NCBI GenBank assembly: GCA_930367205.1
Contig: OV884014.1
Span: 118,675,768 to 118,739,767 of the forward strand
DNA length: 64,000 bases
Origin: Acanthosoma haemorrhoidale
Lineage: Eukaryota > Arthropoda > Insecta > Hemiptera > Acanthosomatidae
Direction: 5' to 3'
Each line of letters opens with the position of its first letter. The first letter of the stretch is position 1. The notes beneath the pieces are model-generated. The model saw only the letters and a list, made by a program, of their open reading frames with translations, ran no database searches and was not told the DNA's origin. The position numbers and the translations under genes were made by a program. This document shows, piece after piece, positions 25,093 to 38,071 of the stretch.

Positions 25093-26391
25093 AACATAAT
25101 AGGGCAAGAATTATTGTACCAGCTATGAAATACGCATTTTTGTAAAATTCTACTTTTTGACGATATTTTTCTTGTTTTGGTATGAGGAAATCATAATTGT
25201 TCAGGAGCTAACGTACCAGCTATAAAATACTCTTATATGTAAAAATTAAACTTTTTGATGACATTTTCCTTGTTTTGGTATCAGGAGAACATAATAAGGC
25301 AGGAGCTAACGTACTAGCTGAGAAATACGCATTTTTGTAAAAATTTGAGTTTTCGACGATATTTTCCTTGTTTTCATATCAGGAGAACATAATGGGGCAG
25401 GAGCTGACGTACTAGCTATGAAATACGCATTTTTTAAAAATTCGACTTTTTGACGATATTTTCCTGGTTTTCGTATCAGGAGAACATAATAGGGCAGGAG
25501 CTAACGTACCAGCTATGAAATACGCAATTTTTGTAAAAATTTGAGTTTTCGATGATATTTTCCTTGTTTTGGTATCAGGAGAACATAATGGGGCAGGAGC
25601 TAACGTACTAGCTATGAAATACGCATTTTTGTAAAAATTTGAGTTTTTGACGATATTTTCCTTGATTTCGTATCAGGAGAACATAAAAGAGCAGGAGCTA
25701 ACGTTCCAGCTACAAAAAACGCATTTTTGTAAAAATTTGAATTTTAGACGATATTTTCCTTGTTTTAGTATCAGGAGAACATAATGGGGCAGGAGCTAAC
25801 GTACCAGCTATGAAATACGCATTTTTGTAAAAATTTGAGTTTTTGACGATATTTTCCTTGATTTCGTATCAGGAGAACATAAAAGAGCAGGAGCTAACGT
25901 TCCAGCTACAAAAAACGCATTTTTGTAAAAATTTGAATTTTAGACGATATTTTCATTGTTTTGGTATCAGGAGAACATAATGGGACAGGAGCTAACGTAC
26001 CAGCTATGAGATACCTATTTTTTTAAAATTTGACTTTTTGACGATATTTTCCTGGTTTTCGTATCAGGAGAACATAATGGGGCAGGAGCTAACGTACTAG
26101 CTATGAAATACGCATTTTTGAAAAATTAAACTTTTTGACGATATTTTTCTCTTTTTCGTATCAGGAGAACATAATAGGGCAGGAGCTAACGTACCAGCTA
26201 TGAAATACGCATTTTTGTAAAAATTTGACTTTTGGACGATATTTTCTTTGTTTTGGTATCAGGAGAACATAATGGGACAGGAGCTAACGTACTAGCTCTA
26301 AATACGCATTTTTGTGAAAATTCGACTTTTTGACGTCATTTTTCTTGTTTTGGTATCAGGAGAACATAATGGGGCAGGTGCTAACGTACAA
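25093..26391. repeat. Satellite B, block B5
   Basis: About 13 B monomers (1,299 bp). It matches B1 and B3 in variant order but lacks the final AACTTTTTAAAAATG monomer. The penultimate monomer, with GGGGCAGGTGCTAACGTACAAG, is joined directly to the palindrome. The junction base pattern is unchanged although the last monomer is gone, which places a crossover in the shared CTAACGTACAAG. Confidence 0.95.
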
Positions 26392-26411
26392 GATCATACG
26401 ATCGTATGATC
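26392..26411. repeat. B5-to-A6 junction palindrome
   Basis: The exact 20-bp palindrome GATCATACGATCGTATGATC follows the shortened final B monomer (GGTGCTAACGTACAA). Confidence 0.93.
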
Positions 26412-28893
26412 AAAGTTACGAGTGAATATGACATCAAATGATGTCAAATATGATAGTGTGCCGTATCATTTGCACTTATTGTATCACGTGATACAATCGT
26501 ATGATTGAAGTTACAGTGAATATACTATTAAATAATGTCGATGCTGACAGTGTACTGTATCATTGGCACTCATTGTATCACGTGATACGATCGTATGATT
26601 GAAGTCATGAATGAATATAACATCAAATGATGTCGATTATGATAGTGTGCCGCATCATTAGCACACATTGTATCACATGATACGATTGTATGATTGAAGT
26701 TACGAGTGAATATAACATCAAATGATTTCGAATATGATAATGAACCGCATCATTGGCAATCATTATATCACGTGATACCATCATATGATTGAAGTCACGA
26801 GTGAATATAACATCAAATGATGTTGGATATGATTGTATAATGTATCATTAGCACTCATTGTTTCACGTGATACGATCGTATGATTAAAGTTACAGGTGAA
26901 TATAATATCAATTGATGTCGTATATGATAGCGCACCATATTATTAGCACTTATTGTATCATGTGATGTGATCGTATGATTGAAGTCACCAGTGAATATAA
27001 CATCAAATAATGCTAAATATGATTGTACAGTGTAGCATTGACACTCATTGTATCACGAGATACGATCGTATGATTAAAGTCACGAGTGAATATACTATAA
27101 AATGATGTCGATTATGATAGTGTACCACATCATTGGCACTCATTATATCACGTGATACGATCGTATGATTAAAGTTACGATTGGAGATACTAATAAATGA
27201 TGTTGAATATAATAGTGCACCATATCATTAGCACTTATTGTATCATGTGATGCGATCGTATGATTAAAGTTAAAAGTGAATATAACATCAAATGATGTCG
27301 ATTATAATAGTGTACCGCATCATTGGCACTCATTATATCAGGTGATGCTATCGTATGATTAAAGTCACGAGTGAATATAACATCAAATAATGCTAAATAT
27401 GATTGTATAGTGTAGCATTGACACTCATTGTATCACGAGATACGATCGTATGATTGAAGTCACGAGTGAATATACTATAAAATGATGTCGATTATGATAG
27501 TGTACCACATCATTGGCACTCATAATATCACGTGATACGATCGTATGATTGAAGTCACGATTGGAGATACTAATAAATGATGTTGAATATAATAGTGCAC
27601 CATATCATTAGCACTTATTGTATCATGTGATGCGATCGTATGATTAAAGTTACAAGTGAATATAACATCAAATGATGCTAAATATGATTGTATAGTGTAG
27701 CATTGACACTCATTGTATCACGAGATACGATCGTATGATTGAAGTCACGAGTGAATATACTATAAAATGATGTCGATTATGATAGTGTACCACATCATTG
27801 GCACTCATAATATCACGTGATACGATCGTATGATTAAAGTTACGATTGGAGATACTAATAAATGATGTTGAATATAATAGTGCACCATATCATTAGCACT
27901 TATTGAATCATGTGATGCGATCGTATGATTAAAGTTACAAGTGAATATAACATCAAATGATGTCGATTATAATAGTGTACCGCATCATTGGCACTCATTA
28001 TATCACGTGATACTATCGTATGATTGAAGTCACGAGTGAATATAACATCAAATAATGCTAAATATGATTGTATAGTGTAGCATTGACACTCATTGTATCA
28101 CGAGATACGATCGTATGATTGAAGTCACGAGTGAATATAACATCAAATAATGCTAAATATGATTGTATAGTGTAGCATTGACACTCATTGTATCACGAGA
28201 TACGATCGTATGATTAAAGTCACGAGTGAATATACTATAAAATGATGTATATTATGATAGTGTACCACATCATTGGCACTCATTATATCACGTGATACGA
28301 TCGTATGATTGAAGTCACGAGTGAATATAATATCAAATGATGTCAATTATGATAGTGTTGCGTATCATAAGCACTCACTGTATCACGTGATACGATCGTA
28401 TGATGAAAGTTACGAGTGAATATAACATCAAATGATGTCGAATAGGATTGTATAATGTATCATTAGCACTTATTGTTTCACGTGATACGATCGTATGATT
28501 AAAGTTACGATTGAAGTTACTAATAAATGATGTTGAATATAATAGTGCACCATATCATTAGCACTTATTGTATCATGTGATGCGATCGTATGATTAAAGT
28601 TACAAGTGAATATAACATCAAATGATGTCGATTATAATAGTGTACCGCATCATTGGCACTCATTATATCACGTGATGCTATCGTATGATTGAAGTCACGA
28701 GTGAATATAACATCAAATAATGCTAAATATGATCGTATAGTGTAGCATTGACACTCATTATATCACGAGATACGATCGTATGATTGAAGTAACGAGTGAA
28801 TATAACATCAAATGATGTTGAATATGATTGTATAATGTATCATTAGCACTCATTGTTTCACGTGATACGATCGTATAATCAATGTTACGAGTT
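26392..28893. repeat. Satellite A, spacer A6
   Basis: About 26 A monomers (2,502 bp) form a full spacer, with the right-flank cassette, middle subtypes in A1/A2 order, and the left-flank cassette. Bases 26392-28834 recur at 30287-32729 at a constant 3895-bp offset with almost no differences (for example GATTG here and GATCT there near 27023/30918). There is no gene. Confidence 0.95.
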
Positions 28894-30286
28894 AACATAA
28901 TAGGGCAAGAATTATTGTACCAGCTATGAAATACGCATTTTTGTAAAATTCTACTTTTTGACGATATTTTTCTTGTTTTGGTATGAGGAAATCATAATTG
29001 TTCAGGAGCTAACGTACCAGCTATAAAATACTCTTATATGTAAAAATTAAACTTTTTGATGACATTTTCCTTGTTTTGGTATCAGGAGAACATAATAAGG
29101 CAGGAGCTAACGTACTAGCTGAGAAATACGCATTTTTGTAAAAATTTGAGTTTTCGACGATATTTTCCTTGTTTTCGTATCAGGAGAACATAATGGGGCA
29201 GGAGCTGACGTACTAGCTATGAAATACGCATTTTTTAAAAATTCGACTTTTTGACGATATTTTCCTGGTTTTCGTATCAGGAGAACATAATAGGGCAGGA
29301 GCTAACGTTCCAGCTATGAAATACCCATTTTTTAAAAATTCGACTTAGACGATATTTTCCTTGTTTTGGTATCAGGAGAACATAATGGGGCAGGAGCTAA
29401 CGTACTAGCTATGAAATACGCATTTTTGTAAAAATTTGAGTTTTTGACGATATTTTCCTTGATTTCGTATCAGGAGAACATAAAAGAGCAGGAGCTAACG
29501 TTCCAGCTACAAAAAACGCATTTTTGTAAAAATTTGAATTTTAGACGATATTTTCCTTGTTTTAGTATCAGGAGAACATAATGGGGCAGGAGCTAACGTA
29601 CCAGCTATGAAATACGCATTTTTGTAAAAATTTGAGTTTTTGACGATATTTTCCTTGATTTCGTATCAGGAGAACATAAAAGAGCAGGAGCTAACGTTCC
29701 AGCTACAAAAAACGCATTTTTGTAAAAATTTGAATTTTAGACGATATTTTCATTGTTTTGGTATCAGGAGAACATAATGGGACAGGAGCTAACGTACCAG
29801 CTATGAGATACCTATTTTTTTAAAATTTGACTTTTTGACGATATTTTCCTGGTTTTCGTATCAGGAGAACATAATGGGGCAGGAGCTAACGTACTAGCTA
29901 TGAAATACGCATTTTTGAAAAATTAAACTTTTTGACGATATTTTTCTCTTTTTCGTATCAGGAGAACATAATAGGGCAGGAGCTAACGTACCAGCTATGA
30001 AATACGCATTTTTGTAAAAATTTGACTTTTGGACGATATTTTCTTTGTTTTGGTATCAGGAGAACATAATGGGACAGGAGCTAACGTACCAGCTCTAAAT
30101 ACGCATTTTTGTGAAAATTCGACTTTTTGACGTCATTTTTCTTGTTTTGGTATCAGGAGAACATAATGGGGCAGGTGCTAACGTACAAGCTATGAAATAC
30201 GCATTTTTGTAAAAATTCAACTTTTTAAAAATGTTTTCTTTGTTTTGGTATCAGGAGAACATAAAGGGGCAAGAGCTAACGTACAA
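28894..30286. repeat. Satellite B, block B6
   Basis: About 14 B monomers (1,393 bp). It is a mosaic: mostly the B1/B3 series, but one monomer (29305-29360) has the ACGTTCCAGC and CCCATTTTTTAAAAATTCG form seen in B2/B4, with a small deletion in GACTTAGACG. Gene conversion or unequal exchange between B lineages would explain it. Confidence 0.94.
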
Positions 30287-30306
30287 GATCATACGATCGT
30301 ATGATC
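30287..30306. repeat. B6-to-A7 junction palindrome
   Basis: The exact 20-bp palindrome GATCATACGATCGTATGATC is followed by the standard right-flank cassette. Confidence 0.93.
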
Positions 30307-33300
30307 AAAGTTACGAGTGAATATGACATCAAATGATGTCAAATATGATAGTGTGCCGTATCATTTGCACTTATTGTATCACGTGATACAATCGTATGAT
30401 TGAAGTTACAGTGAATATACTATTAAATAATGTCGATGCTGACAGTGTACTGTATCATTGGCACTCATTGTATCACGTGATACGATCGTATGATTGAAGT
30501 CATGAATGAATATAACATCAAATGATGTCGATTATGATAGTGTGCCGCATCATTAGCACACATTGTATCACATGATACGATTGTATGATTGAAGTTACGA
30601 GTGAATATAACATCAAATGATTTCGAATATGATAATGAACCGCATCATTGGCAATCATTATATCACGTGATACCATCATATGATTGAAGTCACGAGTGAA
30701 TATAACATCAAATGATGTTGGATATGATTGTATAATGTATCATTAGCACTCATTGTTTCACGTGATACGATCGTATGATTAAAGTTACAGGTGAATATAA
30801 TATCAATTGATGTCGTATATGATAGCGCACCATATTATTAGCACTTATTGTATCATGTGATGTGATCGTATGATTGAAGTCACCAGTGAATATAACATCA
30901 AATAATGCTAAATATGATCTTACAGTGTAGCATTGACACTCATTGTATCACGAGATACGATCGTATGATTAAAGTCACGAGTGAATATACTATAAAATGA
31001 TGTCGATTATGATAGTGTACCACATCATTGGCACTCATTATATCACGTGATACGATCGTATGATTAAAGTTACGATTGGAGATACTAATAAATGATGTTG
31101 AATATAATAGTGCACCATATCATTAGCACTTATTGTATCATGTGATGCGATCGTATGATTAAAGTTAAAAGTGAATATAACATCAAATGATGTCGATTAT
31201 AATAGTGTACCGCATCATTGGCACTCATTATATCAGGTGATGCTATCGTATGATTAAAGTCACGAGTGAATATAACATCAAATAATGCTAAATATGATTG
31301 TATAGTGTAGCATTGACACTCATTGTATCACGAGATACGATCGTATGATTGAAGTCACGAGTGAATATACTATAAAATGATGTCGATTATGATAGTGTAC
31401 CACATCATTGGCACTCATAATATCACGTGATACGATCGTATGATTGAAGTCACGATTGGAGATACTAATAAATGATGTTGAATATAATAGTGCACCATAT
31501 CATTAGCACTTATTGTATCATGTGATGCGATCGTATGATTAAAGTTACAAGTGAATATAACATCAAATGATGCTAAATATGATTGTATAGTGTAGCATTG
31601 ACACTCATTGTATCACGAGATACGATCGTATGATTGAAGTCACGAGTGAATATACTATAAAATGATGTCGATTATGATAGTGTACCACATCATTGGCACT
31701 CATAATATCACGTGATACGATCGTATGATTAAAGTTACGATTGGAGATACTAATAAATGATGTTGAATATAATAGTGCACCATATCATTAGCACTTATTG
31801 TATCATGTGATGCGATCGTATGATTAAAGTTACAAGTGAATATAACATCAAATGATGTCGATTATAATAGTGTACCGCATCATTGGCACTCATTATATCA
31901 CGTGATACTATCGTATGATTGAAGTCACGAGTGAATATAACATCAAATAATGCTAAATATGATTGTATAGTGTAGCATTGACACTCATTGTATCACGAGA
32001 TACGATCGTATGATTGAAGTCACGAGTGAATATAACATCAAATAATGCTAAATATGATTGTATAGTGTAGCATTGACACTCATTGTATCACGAGATACGA
32101 TCGTATGATTAAAGTCACGAGTGAATATACTATAAAATGATGTATATTATGATAGTGTACCACATCATTGGCACTCATTATATCACGTGATACGATCGTA
32201 TGATTGAAGTCACGAGTGAATATAATATCAAATGATGTCAATTATGATAGTGTTGCGTATCATAAGCACTCACTGTATCACGTGATACGATCGTATGATG
32301 AAAGTTACGAGTGAATATAACATCAAATGATGTCGAATAGGATTGTATAATGTATCATTAGCACTTATTGTTTCACGTGATACGATCGTATGATTAAAGT
32401 TACGATTGAAGTTACTAATAAATGATGTTGAATATAATAGTGCACCATATCATTAGCACTTATTGTATCATGTGATGCGATCGTATGATTAAAGTTACAA
32501 GTGAATATAACATCAAATGATGTCGATTATAATAGTGTACCGCATCATTGGCACTCATTATATCACGTGATGCTATCGTATGATTGAAGTCACGAGTGAA
32601 TATAACATCAAATAATGCTAAATATGATCGTATAGTGTAGCATTGACACTCATTATATCACGAGATACGATCGTATGATTGAAGTAACGAGTGAATATAA
32701 CATCAAATGATGTTGAATATGATTGTATAGTGTATCATTAGCACTCATTGTTTCACGTGATACGATCGTAAGATTAAAGTTACGAGTAAATATAAAATCA
32801 AATGATGCTAAATATGATTGTATAGTGTATCATTAGCACTCATTGTTTCACGTGATACGATCGTAAGATTAAAGTTACGAGTAAATATAACATCAAATGA
32901 TGTCGAATATGTTATGTACTGTATCATTAGCACTCATTGTATCACGTGACACGATCGTATGATGAAAGTTACGAGTGAATATAACATCAAATGATGTCGA
33001 TTATGATAGTGTTCCGTATCATAAGCACTCATTGTATCACGTGATACGATCGTATGATGAAAGTTACAAGTAAATATACTATTAAATGATGTCGATTATG
33101 ACAGTGTACCGTACCATTGGCACTCATAGTATCACGTGATACGATCGTATGATTGAAGTCACGAATGAATATAACATCAAATGATGTCGATTAGGATAGT
33201 GTACCGCATCATTAGCACACATTGTATCACGTGATACGATCGTATGATTAAAGTTACGAGTGAAGACAACATCAAATGATGTTGAAAATGATTGTATAAT

Positions 33301-33679
33301 GTATCATTAGCACTCATTGTTTCACGTGATACGATCGTATGATTAAAGTTACAGGTGAATATAACATCAAATGATGTCGATTATGATAGTGTACCGCATC
33401 ATTGGCACTCATTATATCACGTGATACTATCGTATGATTGAAGTCACGAGTGAATATAACATCAAATGATGCTAAATATGATTGTATAGTGTATCATTAG
33501 CACTCATTGTTTCACGTGATACGATCGTATGTTTAAAGTTACGAGTAAATATAACATCAAATGATGTTGAATATGATTGTATAATGTATCATTAGCACTC
33601 ATTGTTTCACGTGATACGATCGTATGATTAAAGTTACAGGTGAATATAACATCAAATGATGTCGATTATCATAGTGTAC
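30287..33679. repeat. Satellite A, block A7 (hybrid)
   Basis: About 36 A monomers (3,393 bp) in two parts. Up to 32729 the block is a copy of A6 (offset 3895). There, where A6 would run into its B junction, it changes at TATAGTGTATC to a different series that matches 43261-44211 downstream (offset 10531, then 10532 after a 1-bp deletion at GTTATGTACTG). The block thus joins the B1-B6 lineage to the B7-B9 lineage. It ends at the second type of A-to-B junction. Confidence 0.94.
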
Positions 33680-34168
33680 TAGCTATGAAATACGCATTTT
33701 TTAAAAATTCGACTTTTTGACGATATTTTCGTGGTTTTCGTATCAGGAGAACATAATAGGGCAGGAGCTAACGTACCAGCTATGAAATACCCATTTTTTA
33801 AAAATTCGACTTTTTGACGATATTTTTCTCCTTTTCGTATCAGGAGAACATAATAGGGCAGGAGCTAACGTACCAGCTATGAAATACGCATTTTTGTAAA
33901 AATTTGACTTTTGGACGATATTTTCTTTGTTTTGGTATCAGGAAAACATAATGGGACAGGAGCTAACGTACTAGCTCTAAATACGCATTTTTGTAAAAAT
34001 TCGACTTTTTGACGTCATTTTTCTTGTTTTGGTATCAGGAGAACATAATGGGGCAGGTGCTAACGTACAAGCTATGAAATACGCATTTTTGTAAAAATTC
34101 AACTTTTTTAAAATGTTTTCTTTGTTTTGGTATCAGAAGAACATAAAGGGGCAAGAGCTAACGTACAA
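33680..34168. repeat. Satellite B, short block B7
   Basis: Five B monomers (489 bp). The left junction differs from B1-B6: A sequence ATTATCATAGTGTAC runs straight into B sequence TAGCTATGAAATACGC, sharing GTAC. The monomers correspond to a subset of a long block plus a CCCATTTTTTAAAAATTCG monomer. The last carries TCAGAAGAACATAAAGG. The right end is the usual palindrome. Confidence 0.95.
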
Positions 34169-34188
34169 GATCATACGATCGTATGATC
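34169..34188. repeat. B7-to-A8 junction palindrome
   Basis: The exact 20-bp palindrome GATCATACGATCGTATGATC. The A monomer that follows is fused at CGTATCATTTGCACACATTG, skipping two monomers (189 bp) that follow the palindrome after B1-B6. Confidence 0.93.
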
Positions 34189-37100
34189 AAAGTTACGAGT
34201 GAATATGACATCAAATGATGTCAAATATGATAGTGTGCCGTATCATTTGCACACATTGTATCACATGATACGATTGTATGATTGAAGTTACGAGTGAATA
34301 TAACATCAAATGATTTCGAATATGATAATGAACCGCATCATTGGCAATCATTATATCACGTGATACCATCATATGATTGAAGTCACGAGTGAATATAACA
34401 TCAAATGATGTTGGATATGATTGTATAATGTATCATTAGCACTCATTGTTTCACGTGATACGATCGTATGATTAAATTTACAGGTGAATATAATATCAAT
34501 TGTTGTCGTATATGATAGCGCACCATATCATTAGCACTTATTGTATCATGTAATGTGATCGTATGATTGAAGTCACGAGTGAATATAACATCAAATAATG
34601 CAAAATATTATTGTATAGTGTAGCATTGACACTAATTGTATCAGGAGATACGATCGTATGATTAAAGTCACGAGTGAATATACTATAAAATGATGTCGAT
34701 TATGATAGTGTACCACATCATTGGCACTCATTATATCACGTGATACGATCGTATCATTGAAGTCACGAGTGAATATAATATCAAATGATGTCAATTATGA
34801 TAGTGTTGCGTATCATAAGCACTCATTGTATCACGTGATACGATCGTATGATGAAAGTTACGAGTGACTATAACATCAAATGATGTCGAATAGGATTGTA
34901 TAGTATATCATTAGCACTTATTGTTTCACGTGATACGATCGTATGATTAAAGTTACGATTGGAGATACTAATAAATGATGTTGAATATAATAGTGCACCA
35001 TATCATTAGCACTTATTGTATCATGTGATGCGATCGTATGATTAAAGTTAAAAGTGAATATAACATCAAATGATGTCGATTATAATAGTGTACCGCATCA
35101 TTGGCACTCATTATATCACGTGATACTATCGTATGATTGAAGTCACGAGTGAATATAACATCAAATGATGTTGAATATGATTGTATAATGTATCATTAGC
35201 ACTCATTGTTTCACGTGATACGATCGTATGATTAAAGTTACAGGTGAATATAACATCAAATGATGTCGATTATGATAGTGTACCGCATCATTGGCACTAA
35301 TTATATCACGTGATACTATCGTATGATTTAAGTCACGAGTGAATATAACATCAAATGATGCTAAATATGATTGTATAGTGTAGCATTGACACTCATTGTA
35401 TCACGAGATACGATCGTATGATTGAAGTCACGAGTGAATATAACATCAAATGATGTTGAATATGATTGTATAATGTATCATTAGCACTCATTGTTTCACG
35501 TGATACGATCGTATGATTAAAGTTACAGGTGAATATAACATCAAATGATGTCGATTATGATAGTGTACCGCATCATTGGCACTAATTATATCACGTGATA
35601 CTATCGTATGATTTAAGTCACGAGTGAATATAACATCAAATGATGCTAAATATGATTGTATAGTGTATCATTAGCACTGATTGTTTCACGTGATACGATC
35701 GTATGATTAAAGTTACGAGTAAATATAACATCAAATGATGTCGAATATGATAATGTGCCGTATCATTAGCACTCATATCATCACGTGATACGATCGTATG
35801 ATGAAAGTTACGAGTGAATATAACATCAAATGATGTTGAATATGATTGTATAATGTATCATTAGCACTCATTGTTTCACGTGATACGATCGTATGATTAA
35901 AGTTATGAGTGAAGATAACATCAAATGATGTTGAATATGATTGTATAATGTATCATTAGCACTCATTGTATCACGAGATAAGATCGTATGATTGAAGTCA
36001 CGAGTGAATATACTATAAAATGATGTCGATTATGATAGTGTACCACATCATTGGCACTCATTATATCACGTGATACGATCGTATGATTGAAGTCACGAGT
36101 GAATATAATATCAAATGATGTCAATTATGATAGTGTTGCGTATCATAAGCACTCCTTGTTTCACGTGATACGATCGTATGATTAAAGTTACGATTGGAGA
36201 TACTAATAAATGATGTTGAATATAATAGTGCACTATATCATTAGCACTTATTGTATCATGTGATGCGATCGTATGATTAAAGTTACAAGTGAATATAACA
36301 TCAAATGATGTCGATTATAATAGTGTACCGCATCATTGGCACTCATTATATCACGTGATACTATCGTATGATTGAAGTCACGAGTGAATATAACATCAAA
36401 TAATGCTAAATATGATTGTATAGTGTAGCATTGACACTCATTGTATCACGAGATACGATCGTATGATTAAAGTCACGAGTGAATATAACATCAAATGATG
36501 TCGAATAGGATTGTATAATGTATCATTAGCACTTATTGTTTCACGTGATACGATCGTATGATTAAAGTTACGATTTAAGTTACTAATAAATGATGTTGAA
36601 TATAATAGTGCACCATATCATTAGCACTTATTGTATCATGTGATGCGATCGTATGATTAAAGTTACAAGTGAATATAACATCAAATGATGTCGATTATAA
36701 TAGTGTACCGCATCATTGGCACTCATTATATCACGTGATGCTATCGTATGATTGAAGTCACGAGTGAATATAACATCAAATAATGCTAAATATGATCGTA
36801 TAGTGTAGCATTGACACTCATTATATCACGAGATACGATCGTATGATTGAAGTAACGAGTGAATATAACATCAAATGATGTTGAATATGATTGTATAATG
36901 TATCATTAGCACTCATTGTTTCACGTGATACGATCGTATCATTAAAGTTACAGGTGAATATAACATCAAATGATATCGATTATGATAGTGTACCGCATCA
37001 TTGGCACTCATTATATAACGTGATGCTATCGAATGATTGAAGTCACGAGTGAATATAACATCAAATGATGCTAATTATAATTGTATAGTGTATCATTAGC

Positions 37101-38071
37101 ACTCAATGTTTCACGTGATACGATCGTATGATTAAAGTTACGAGTAAATATAACATCAAATGATGTCGAATATGATAATGTACCGTATCATTAGCACTCA
37201 TATTATCACGTGATACGATCGTATCATGAAAGTTACGAGTGAAGATAACATCAAATGATGTTGAATATGATTGTATAATGTATCATAAGCACTCATTGTA
37301 TCACGTGATACGAGCGTATGATGAAAGTTACAAGTAAATATACTATTAAATGATGTCGATTATAATAGTGTACCACATCATTGGCACTCATTATATCACG
37401 TGATACGATCGTATGATTGAAGTCACGAGTGAATATAACATCAAATGATGTCGATTATGATAGTGTACCGCATCATTAGCACACATTGTATCACGTGATA
37501 CGATCGTATGATTAAAGTTACGAGTGAAGATAACATGAAATGATGTTGAATATGATTGTATAATGTATCATTAGCACTCATTGTTTCACGTGATACGATC
37601 GTATAATTAAAGTTACAGGTGAATATAACATCAAATGATGTGGATTATAATAGTGTACCGCATCATTGGCACTCAATATATCACGTGATACGATCGTATG
37701 ATTGAAGTCACGAGTTAATATAACATCAAATAATGTTGAATATGATTGTATAATGTATCATTAGCACTCATTGTTTCACGTGATACGATCGTATGATTAA
37801 AGTTACAGGTGAATATAACATCAAATGATGTCGAATAGGATTGTATAGTATATCATTAGCACTTATTGTTTCACGTGATACGATCGTATGATTAAAGTTA
37901 CGATTGGAGATACTAATAAATGATGTTGAATATAATAGTGCACCATATCATTAGCACTTATTGTATCATGTGATGCGATCGTATGATTAAAGTTACAAGT
38001 GAATATAACATCAAATGATGTCGATTATAATAGTGTACCACATCATTGGCACTCATTATATCACGTGATAC

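Larger units (their letters stand above)
32730..36232. repeat. Segmental copy containing B7 (partner 43261-46764)
   Basis: This segment (end of A7, B7, start of A8) recurs at 43261-46764 with an offset of 10531-10532 bp and very few differences. At 36232 the copy here lacks five monomers (475 bp, present at about 46764-47239), after which similarity resumes at an offset of 11007 bp to beyond 37.3 kb. Confidence 0.85.

Noticed and set aside
34591..34794. Minus-strand 67-codon frames at 34591, 45123 and 52997
   Set aside because: The near-identity of the three peptides reflects the ~8-10-kb segmental duplications, not protein conservation. The sequence is ordinary A monomer in reverse complement.
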